Of a stretch of 11,059 nucleotides of DNA, positions 1-6,056 are shown piece after piece. Made by a program: the position numbers and the translations under genes. The stretch comes from Lutibacter sp. Lineage in GTDB: Bacteria; Bacteroidota; Bacteroidia; Flavobacteriales; Flavobacteriaceae. The stretch's first letter is position 1, and each line of letters starts with the position of its first letter. The notes under the pieces were generated by a model that was given only the letters and a program-made list of their open reading frames with translations, was not told the origin of the DNA and made no database searches. The stretch covers positions 10,495-21,553 of the forward strand of contig DPCK01000043.1 in the NCBI GenBank assembly GCA_003516285.1, in the 5' to 3' direction.

Positions 1-752
1 TGATTCACGTGAATTTTCGGAATCAGTCCGTATTTTGCGCCGGCTTCAAGGATTCGATCGGTATCATCAACAGAGAAATAACCCGTTTCGCAAAAAACAT
101 CAATATATTCCGCTAAATTTTCTGCTGCCACAACCGGTAGAATTTCATTTAACACAACATCTAAATAACCGCTTTTGTTGTTTTTAAATTCCGAAGGTAA
201 GGCGTGAGCCGCCAAAAAAGTGGATTTAATGGTAATTGGATAGTTTTCATTTAATTTTTTTATAACGCGCAACATTTTTAATTCAGCGTCTTTTGTCAAC
301 CCGTAACCCGATTTTATTTCAACGGCACCAGTGCCCAATTTCATCACTTCTTCTAATCTTTTTGCAGATTGCTGGTATAAATCTACTTCGGAAGTTTGTT
401 GCAATTTTATGGCTGAATTTAAAATTCCGCCGCCATTGTTCGCAATATCTTCATAGGAAAGGCCATTTATTCGATCAATAAATTCTTGTTCCCTATTTCC
501 GGCATAAACAATATGCGTATGGCTGTCGCACCAAGCGGGAAGCACTATTTTTCCACTTGCATCAATGGTGTTTTCAGCTAAAATAATGGGTAAATTTTCC
601 ATCTTGCCAAAATCTTTGATCACCCCATTTTCAATCAATAAAAAAGCATTTTTAATGGTGGGAATAAATTTCATAGCTGTCCCGCAAACCATTTTTTTCG
701 GCACGCTTTCAACCTGCAGCAATTCCTTAATATTGGTAATTAACGTTGTCAT
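1..752 (-). CDS. hutI: Imidazolonepropionase, N-terminal 250 residues (3' end outside window)
   Basis: Hydrolyses 4-imidazolone-5-propanoate to N-formimino-L-glutamate, the third step of histidine degradation, in the cytoplasm. The minus-strand frame is open from an ATG at 752-750 to the left edge, giving 250 full codons of a family usually about 400-415 residues long. Visible hallmarks are the amidohydrolase metal motif DSHTH (H78, H80), followed by IVYAGNREQEF, then EIKSGYGLTKDAELKMLR (146-162), AAHALP (H183, a substrate-pocket position in the family), DVFCETGYFS (218-227) and PKIHVN (H248, the next metal ligand). The ligand spacing matches known HutI enzymes. The last metal-binding Asp would lie beyond the window. 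The ATG is preceded by a good -7 element at 774-781, supporting this start. The gene diverges from pta. Whether hutU, hutH or hutG lie further left cannot be seen. The family assignment is very secure. Confidence 0.95.
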   Translation of the reverse strand, partial: MTTLITNIKELLQVESVPKKMVCGTAMKFIPTIKNAFLLIENGVIKDFGKMENLPIILAENTIDASGKIVLPAWCDSHTHIVYAGNREQEFIDRINGLSYEDIANNGGGILNSAIKLQQTSEVDLYQQSAKRLEEVMKLGTGAVEIKSGYGLTKDAELKMLRVIKKLNENYPITIKSTFLAAHALPSEFKNNKSGYLDVVLNEILPVVAAENLAEYIDVFCETGYFSVDDTDRILEAGAKYGLIPKIHVN

Positions 753-773
753 ATTTACAATAATATCTTAGCC

Positions 774-781
774 CAAATATA
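774..781 (-). promoter_or_regulatory. Predicted -7 element of the hutI promoter
   Basis: On the minus strand these bases read TATATTTG, an exact match to the Bacteroidota -7 consensus TAnnTTTG, 21 bases before the hutI ATG. No TTG was found at the expected 17-23 base spacing for a -33 element, so only half of the promoter is supported. Confidence 0.55.
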
Positions 782-870
782 CGGCTATTTTAGAAAGCAT
801 AAAACAGACTTTTTATATTGAGTCAAACTTATGGAAAATGCCGTTATTTAGGATATTTATCATATAAATA

Positions 871-892
871 ATACGTAAATAGCGTATATTTG
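871..892 (+). promoter_or_regulatory. Predicted pta promoter (-7 element) with overlapping dyad
   Basis: TATATTTG at 885-892 matches the Bacteroidota -7 consensus TAnnTTTG exactly and lies 15 bases before the pta ATG, implying a very short leader. A small inverted repeat, ATACG (871-875) and CGTAT (883-887) separated by 7 bases, overlaps the -7 element and could be an operator. No clear TTG -33 element is visible. The -7 word is well supported. The operator idea is inference from a 5-bp arm only. Confidence 0.5.
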
Positions 893-907
893 CACAAAAT
901 TTAAAAA

Positions 908-3001
908 ATGAAGAAAGCCATATATATAGCAACAAGTGAAGCTAACAGTGGTAAGTCAATCATCACTTTAGGGTTGATGAGAATGCTGTTGGGTAAAACA
1001 GCAAAAGTTGGTTATTTTAGGCCAATTATCGACAATGTCAAGAAAGGAAAAAAAGACAACCATATCAATACCATTATTTCCCATTTTCAATTGGACATCA
1101 ATCCAAATGATGCTTATGCTTTTACGCGCAGCGAATTTATAAATATGCGGAATAATGGGAAAGAAGGCGAGATATTCGACACAATCATATCAAAATACAA
1201 AGCCTTAGAAGAAAAAAATGATTTTATGTTGGTTGAAGGCTCTGACTTTTCTGGAGAAGGAATGGCCATTGAATTGGATGCGAACATTTTAATTGCAAAA
1301 AATTTGGGAATTCCGGCAATTATCGTATCAAGCGGTGTTGGGAAAACTTTGGAAGAATTTATTGAAGGACTGCATTTGGCCTATGATTCATTTAGAGAAA
1401 AAGAAGTGGAGGTTTTGGCAGTTATTGCAAACAAAGTTCAGGAAAAAAATATTGAAATTGTAAAAAATGGTGTTGAAAAAAACCTGCCAAAAGATGTTTT
1501 TGTCAATGTAATTCCACTAATACCAGCTTTAAACAATCCAACCATAAAAGAAATAGCAAAAGCCATTGATGCCAAAATTTTGTTTGGCAAAGAACTTATT
1601 AATAACCAGACAACAAGTTTTAAAGTAGGGGCAATGCAATTGCGAAACTATTTAAAACAGTTGGAAGAAAATTGTTTGATTATCACGCCAGGCGATAGGG
1701 CCGACATCATTTTAGGGGCTTTACAGGCCAATATTTCGACCAATTATCCTGCAATTTCAGGTATTGTTTTAACTGGCGGAATTCTTCCTGAGGAACCTAT
1801 TATCAGATTAATAGAAGGTTTGTCTCAAATTGTTCCAATATTATCCGTTGGTGAAGGAACATTTGATGTGGCCAATAAAATTGGTGCGGTTCGTTCTCAT
1901 ATGTATGCCGAAAACAAAGAAAAGATTACTATTTCTTTAAACACATTTGACAAATATGTTGAATTTGATAAGCTGAATGAGAAATTAATTACCTTCAAAA
2001 GCAGTGGTATTACGCCAAGAATGTTTCAATATAATTTATTGAAACGGGCAAAAACGGTGCGAAAACGTATTGTTCTTCCTGAAGGAAATGATGACAGAAT
2101 TTTAACAGCTGCAACCCGATTGGTTCAAAGTGATATTGTTGATTTAACAATTTTGGGCAATAAAAGCGATATTGAAAATAAAATACTTCATTTAGGGCTG
2201 AAATTAGATTTGAATAAAGTGAAAATTATCAATCCAATAGAATCTGAATATTATCAGGATTTTAGCAATACCTTATTTGAACTTAGAAAAGATAAAGGTT
2301 TGACCATTGATATGGCGGAGGATTTAATGGGCGACGTCTCTTATTTCGGAACGATGATGGTGCACAAAGGATTGGCAGACGGAATGGTTTCCGGCGCAGC
2401 GCATACCACGCAGCACACCATCAAACCAGCTTTGCAGTTTATAAAAACCAAACCGGGCGTTTCAGTGGTTTCTTCCATCTTTTTTATGTGTTTGGAAGAC
2501 AGAGTTTCAGTTTTTGGTGATTGCGCCATCAACCCAAACCCTACTTCTGAACAGTTGGCGGAAATTGCAATTTCTTCTGCCGATTCAAGCATAAATTTTG
2601 GAATTGAGCCAAAAATAGCAATGCTTTCTTATTCATCCGGTGATTCAGGAAAAGGGGAAGATGTAGAAAAAGTGAGAAGAGCTACCGAAATTGTCAGGGA
2701 AAAACGACCAGATTTAAAAGTGGAAGGTCCAATTCAATATGACGCTGCAGTTGATGCCACTATAGGAAAAAGCAAAATGCCTGATTCTGAAGTGGCAGGA
2801 CGCGCAAACGTATTAATTTTTCCCGATTTAAATACAGGAAACAACACGTATAAAGCAGTTCAAAGAGAAACTGGCGCATTGGCAATCGGCCCAATGTTAC
2901 AGGGTTTAAACAAGCCGGTAAACGATTTAAGCAGAGGATGCACGGTAGACGATATTTTTAATACCGTAATATTAACAGCAATACAAGCACAAGGATTTTA
3001 A
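908..3001 (+). CDS. pta: Phosphate acetyltransferase (long, three-domain form)
   Basis: Interconverts acetyl-CoA plus phosphate with acetyl phosphate plus CoA in the cytoplasm. The 697 residues match the long Pta form (E. coli about 714). Domain 1 (about 1-230) is BioD/P-loop-like and begins MKKAIYIATSEANSGKS. It keeps a GKS triplet, although the first glycine of a Walker A motif is missing. Domain 2 (about 238-320) is DRTGG-like, including the segment ITPGDRADIILGAL. Domain 3 (about 379-697) is the catalytic PTA_PTB domain, with VLPEGNDDRI, MVSGAAHTTQHT, FGDCAINPNPT, GPIQYDAAVD, FPDLNTGNNTYKAVQR and GPMLQGLNKPVNDLSRG, which closely follow E. coli Pta. The ATG sits 15 bases after a -7 element. 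ackA follows 87 bases downstream, so the two are very probably one operon making acetyl phosphate and then acetate plus ATP, or the reverse for acetate uptake. No frameshift or missing block is visible. Confidence 0.97.
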   Translation: MKKAIYIATSEANSGKSIITLGLMRMLLGKTAKVGYFRPIIDNVKKGKKDNHINTIISHFQLDINPNDAYAFTRSEFINMRNNGKEGEIFDTIISKYKALEEKNDFMLVEGSDFSGEGMAIELDANILIAKNLGIPAIIVSSGVGKTLEEFIEGLHLAYDSFREKEVEVLAVIANKVQEKNIEIVKNGVEKNLPKDVFVNVIPLIPALNNPTIKEIAKAIDAKILFGKELINNQTTSFKVGAMQLRNYLKQLEENCLIITPGDRADIILGALQANISTNYPAISGIVLTGGILPEEPIIRLIEGLSQIVPILSVGEGTFDVANKIGAVRSHMYAENKEKITISLNTFDKYVEFDKLNEKLITFKSSGITPRMFQYNLLKRAKTVRKRIVLPEGNDDRILTAATRLVQSDIVDLTILGNKSDIENKILHLGLKLDLNKVKIINPIESEYYQDFSNTLFELRKDKGLTIDMAEDLMGDVSYFGTMMVHKGLADGMVSGAAHTTQHTIKPALQFIKTKPGVSVVSSIFFMCLEDRVSVFGDCAINPNPTSEQLAEIAISSADSSINFGIEPKIAMLSYSSGDSGKGEDVEKVRRATEIVREKRPDLKVEGPIQYDAAVDATIGKSKMPDSEVAGRANVLIFPDLNTGNNTYKAVQRETGALAIGPMLQGLNKPVNDLSRGCTVDDIFNTVILTAIQAQGF

Positions 3002-3085
3002 ATGAAACGAGCAGTACAAATTTTGACTCATAAAGAAATAATTAATGGAGAACAGCATCTGTTCCAATTAAAAAATAAAATTTAA
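3002..3085 (+). CDS. Possible 27-residue small ORF between pta and ackA
   Basis: An ATG follows the pta stop codon directly (TAA then ATG) and opens a 27-codon frame, MKRAVQILTHKEIINGEQHL followed by FQLKNKI, ending in TAA three bases before the ackA ATG. The peptide is basic with no membrane segment, and I recognise no family. The tail-to-head junction would suit translational re-initiation, and an AAGGA at about 2991-2995 lies in the last codons of pta. It fills the gap between two operon genes almost exactly, so it may simply be spacer that happens to be open. Conservation in related genomes is the only real test. Coding status is uncertain. Confidence 0.3.
   Translation: MKRAVQILTHKEIINGEQHLFQLKNKI
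3050..3064 (+). repeat. Small inverted repeat (hairpin or dyad) ahead of ackA
   Basis: GAACAG (3050-3055) and CTGTTC (3059-3064) form a perfect 6-bp dyad around CAT, 24 bases before the ackA start codon. There is no T-run, so it is not an intrinsic terminator. As RNA it would be a tight three-base-loop hairpin that could affect ackA translation or transcript processing. As DNA it could bind a dimer. The pairing is seen directly. Function is not established. Confidence 0.35.
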
Positions 3086-3088
3086 CAG

Positions 3089-4273
3089 ATGAAAATATTA
3101 GTTATTAATTCAGGCAGTTCATCTATTAAATACCAGTTATTTAGGATGCCTGAACAGGAAGTTATTTGTTCGGGATTGGTGGAAAGGATTGGTTCAAAAG
3201 ATGCTGAAATCCATTATAAATCCAATCATACCAAAATTGATGAGGTGTTGGATATTCCAAATCATACTGTTGGTCTGGAAAAAGTCGTCAACTTTTTATT
3301 GGATGAAAAAGTGGGTGTTATAAAATCTACTTCAGAAATAGTGGCTGTGGGTCACAGGGTTGTCCACGGCGGAAGTACTTTCTCGAACACAACCATTATC
3401 AATCAAGTTGTTAAAGACAAAATAAAGAAATTATTTTCTTTGGCACCACAGCATAATCCGGCGAATTACGAAGGCATTGTTGTTGCGGAATCATTTTTTC
3501 CAAATGCAAAACAAATTGCCGTTTTTGACACGGCGTTTCACCAAACCATTCCGGTTGAAGCTTATAAATACGCCATTCCGACTAAATTTTTGGTCGAAAA
3601 TAACATTCGTTTGTATGGTTTCCACGGAACAAGCCATAAATATGTTTCTGAAAAAGCCATTGCGCATCTGGGAATTGAAAATTCAAAAATAATCACCATT
3701 CATTTGGGAAATGGCTGCAGTATGACAGCGGTTAAAAACGGAAAAAGCATAGATCACACGCTTGGTTTCGGACCGGTTACCGGATTGATTATGGGAACGC
3801 GAAGCGGCGATATTGATCACGCCATTATTTTTCATTTGGTCAATAATCTAGGTTATTCGCTTAATGAAGTCAATAATTTGCTTCAAAAAGAAAGCGGTAT
3901 GTTTGGTTTAACGGGCTACAGCGATTTGAGAGACATTGAATCGGAAGCTGAAAAAGGAAATAAAGAATGTCAGTTGGCCTTGGATATGAACGCGAACCGA
4001 ATTAAAAAATATATTGGCGCTTATGCTGCCGCAATGAACGGTTTGGACGCCATTATTTTCACTGCGGGAATTGGCGAAAATTCAAGTTTTATAAGAAAGC
4101 TGGTTTGTACGAATATGGACTATTTCGGAATTGAACTGGATGAAGAAAAAAACAATATCAAGGCAAAAGAACTTACTGAAATTCATACACAAAATTCAAA
4201 AACAAAGATTTTGATCGTGCCAACCAACGAAGAGGTTGAAATTGCCAAGCAGTCTTTTGAGTTACTAAATTAG
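3089..4273 (+). CDS. ackA: Acetate kinase
   Basis: Transfers phosphate between acetyl phosphate and ADP, giving acetate and ATP, reversibly, in the cytoplasm. It has 394 residues, the normal length for this ASKHA-fold family. Hallmarks in order are VINSGSSSIKY (catalytic N7), VGHRVVHGG (R90), APQHNPANYEG (H122), FDTAFHQTIP (catalytic D147), YGFHGTSHKYV (H179), the phosphate/adenosine segment HLGNGCSMTAVKNGKSIDHT, MGTRSGDID (R238), FTAGIGENS (325-332) and the terminal PTNEE (378-382), which holds the metal-binding glutamate. All expected active-site residues are present. Upstream pta supplies the acetyl phosphate, and the 87-base gap contains no terminator or promoter-like word, so co-transcription is likely. 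The palindromic terminator at 4293-4326 ends the unit. No anomaly is seen. Confidence 0.98.
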   Translation: MKILVINSGSSSIKYQLFRMPEQEVICSGLVERIGSKDAEIHYKSNHTKIDEVLDIPNHTVGLEKVVNFLLDEKVGVIKSTSEIVAVGHRVVHGGSTFSNTTIINQVVKDKIKKLFSLAPQHNPANYEGIVVAESFFPNAKQIAVFDTAFHQTIPVEAYKYAIPTKFLVENNIRLYGFHGTSHKYVSEKAIAHLGIENSKIITIHLGNGCSMTAVKNGKSIDHTLGFGPVTGLIMGTRSGDIDHAIIFHLVNNLGYSLNEVNNLLQKESGMFGLTGYSDLRDIESEAEKGNKECQLALDMNANRIKKYIGAYAAAMNGLDAIIFTAGIGENSSFIRKLVCTNMDYFGIELDEEKNNIKAKELTEIHTQNSKTKILIVPTNEEVEIAKQSFELLN

Positions 4274-4292
4274 ATCAAAAAAATAAATCATA

Positions 4293-4326
4293 AAAAAAAG
4301 CATTGAAAATTTTCAATGCTTTTTTT
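4293..4326. terminator. Bidirectional rho-independent terminator between ackA and fumC
   Basis: This is a 34-bp perfect palindrome with 17-base arms: seven A, GCATTGAAAA, then the exact complement ending in seven T. It lies 20 bases after the ackA stop and 24 bases after the end of fumC on the other strand. Each strand yields a stem followed by a T-run, so it should stop transcription from both convergent genes. Its symmetry and position make this call strong. Confidence 0.9.
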
Positions 4327-4350
4327 GTGGTTAAATATTTAAATTTCGAA

Positions 4351-5748
4351 CTATTTAAGCGTTCCAATCATTTCCTCAGGTTTTACCCAAGCATCATAAT
4401 CTTCCGCAGTCACATATCCCAAACGAACGGCTTCTTCTTTTAAAGTAGTTCCGTTATTATGGGCGGTATTGGCAATTTCAGCAGCTTTATAATAACCAAT
4501 TTTGGTGTTTAAGGCAGTGACCAACATCAACGAATTGTTTACCAATTCGGTAATACGAGAATAATTAGGTTCAATTCCAACAGCGCAATGTTCATCAAAA
4601 CTGGCACAAGCATCACCCAATAAACGAGCTGATTGCAAAAAGTTAACGGCCATAATTGGTTTAAAAACGTTTAACTCATAATGGCCTTGGGTTCCGCCAA
4701 TGGTAATGGCAACATCGTTACCCATCACTTGAGCACAAACCATCGTTAAAGCTTCCGCTTGTGTTGGATTTACTTTTCCCGGCATTATGGAACTTCCCGG
4801 TTCGTTTGCGGGAATAATCAATTCTCCAATACCTGAACGCGGTCCGGAAGCCATCATACGAATGTCGTTCGCAATTTTGTTTAAGGAAACCGCCAATAAT
4901 TTTAAGGCGCCGTGACTTTCCACAATGGCGTCATGCGAAGCCAAAGCTTCAAATTTATTCTCGGCAGTAATAAATGGCAATTTGGTAAATTCCGCTATTT
5001 TTTTAGCCACCAAAACATCGTATCCTTTTGGCGTATTCATTCCGGTACCAACCGCGGTTCCGCCTAAAGCCAATTCAGACAAGTGAGGCAAAGTGTTTCT
5101 CAACGCTCTTAAACCATGGTCCAATTGCGAAACATAGCCCGAAAATTCTTGTCCGACTGTTAAAGGCGTTGCGTCCATTAAATGGGTACGGCCAATCTTT
5201 ACCACATCTTTAAATGCTTCAGATTTTGCTTTTAACGTGTCGCGTAATTTTTCAACTCCGGGAATGGTGATGTCCATAACCATTTTATAACAGGCAATAT
5301 GCATTCCCGTTGGGAAAGTATCGTTGCTCGACTGTGATTTGTTTACGTCATCATTGGGCTGAATGGTTTTTTCGCCTTCACCAATAACGCCTCCCAACAT
5401 TTCGTGGGCGCGGTTTGCAATTACTTCATTGACATTCATATTGCTTTGGGTTCCTGAACCGGTTTGCCAAATAACCAACGGAAACTGGTCATCGTGTTTT
5501 CCTTCTAAAATTTCATCGCAAACAGCAGAAATAATATCGCGTTTTTTTTCTACAAGCACTCCCAAATCGCAATTTGCGTGGGCTGCTGCTTTTTTAAGGT
5601 AAGCAAATCCGTAAATAATTTCTAAAGGCATGGAAGCTGAAGGCCCAATTTTAAAATTGTTTCGGGAACGTTCTGTTTGGGCACCCCAATATTTATCGGC
5701 AGGAACTTCAACATTTCCCATAGTGTCTTTTTCTATTCTATATTTCAT
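4351..5748 (-). CDS. fumC: Fumarate hydratase, class II (iron-free)
   Basis: Reversibly hydrates fumarate to L-malate in the TCA cycle. It is a homotetrameric cytosolic enzyme of the aspartase/fumarase superfamily and needs no metal cluster. From the ATG at 5748 it has 465 residues (E. coli FumC 467). A TTG three codons upstream at 5757 would extend the frame to 468 residues, but ATG gives the usual start MKYRIEKDTMG. Signatures in ATG numbering are WQTGSGTQSNMNVNEVIANRA (about 94-114), SSNDTFPTGMH (140-150), GRTHLMDATPLT (186-197, with the family histidine) and the superfamily signature GSSIMPGKVNP (318-328) in the mobile catalytic-serine loop. The motifs favour fumarase over aspartase or argininosuccinate lyase. 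It converges with ackA onto a shared terminator and diverges from an unrelated class I fumarase, so the genome has two isoenzymes for one step. I found no convincing TAnnTTTG for this gene. Confidence 0.96.
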   Translation of the reverse strand: MKYRIEKDTMGNVEVPADKYWGAQTERSRNNFKIGPSASMPLEIIYGFAYLKKAAAHANCDLGVLVEKKRDIISAVCDEILEGKHDDQFPLVIWQTGSGTQSNMNVNEVIANRAHEMLGGVIGEGEKTIQPNDDVNKSQSSNDTFPTGMHIACYKMVMDITIPGVEKLRDTLKAKSEAFKDVVKIGRTHLMDATPLTVGQEFSGYVSQLDHGLRALRNTLPHLSELALGGTAVGTGMNTPKGYDVLVAKKIAEFTKLPFITAENKFEALASHDAIVESHGALKLLAVSLNKIANDIRMMASGPRSGIGELIIPANEPGSSIMPGKVNPTQAEALTMVCAQVMGNDVAITIGGTQGHYELNVFKPIMAVNFLQSARLLGDACASFDEHCAVGIEPNYSRITELVNNSLMLVTALNTKIGYYKAAEIANTAHNNGTTLKEEAVRLGYVTAEDYDAWVKPEEMIGTLK

Positions 5749-6056
5749 ATTTGTCAATTTTAATGGTTTTTCTGTCGAACAAATAGTTAGTTATCATTTT
5801 TTTGATTTGTTTTTATTTAAATATAAGCATAAATTTTAGCATCTTAAAATAATGTCCAACCAAATAATCACATTTATGAAACTTTGCCTATTTAAGTATT
5901 AAAAAAGCTTAAAGAAAAAGTGACTCTAAAAAGATTTTTATCCTTATTGTTAAGCAAAAGAGAATGGAATAAATAAACCTATTTTCTAACTACTATTTTC
6001 ATCATCCATTGTATATTTGTAAGAGTTAATATTGAATTACAATAAAATTATATAAA
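5749..6056. other. 308-bp intergenic region between divergent fumarase genes
   Basis: This very A+T-rich spacer separates the starts of fumC and the class I fumarase gene. On the plus side it holds a good -7 element at 6012-6019. On the minus side the best candidate is TATATTTA (5818-5825 read in reverse), one base off consensus and with no -33 partner. A short dyad, ATCA (5793-5796) and TGAT (5803-5806), has half-sites in the opposite orientation to FNR/CRP sites. No open frame with protein-like sequence and no terminator hairpin was seen. Confidence 0.6.
6012..6019 (+). promoter_or_regulatory. Predicted -7 element of the class I fumarase promoter
   Basis: TATATTTG matches the Bacteroidota -7 consensus exactly, 37 bases before the start codon, predicting a leader of about 30 bases. 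No TTG was found 17-23 bases upstream, so the -33 half is not supported. Confidence 0.5.

Noticed and set aside
293..771. Two plus-strand ORFs of 62 and 68 codons at the left end
   Set aside because: Both are antisense to the hutI frame, which carries the HTH metal motif and other HutI blocks continuously through the region.
2341..2592. 83-codon minus-strand ORF inside pta
   Set aside because: Lies wholly opposite the catalytic domain of Pta, whose frame is strongly conserved; a shadow ORF.
5749..5757. Upstream TTG start for fumC (5757) giving 468 residues
   Set aside because: The ATG at 5748 gives the standard FumC beginning and family length; the TTG adds only three residues and has no better context.
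5793..5806. ATCA-N6-TGAT as an FNR/CRP-type site between the fumarases
   Set aside because: FNR/CRP sites read TTGA(T/C)...(A/G)TCAA with inward half-sites. Here the half-sites are in the opposite order and the centre is a plain T-run, so it does not match.
5630..5839. 69-codon plus-strand ORF over the start of fumC and the fumarase spacer
   Set aside because: Mostly antisense to the conserved start of fumC, running by chance into A+T-rich spacer; no promoter word or family resemblance.
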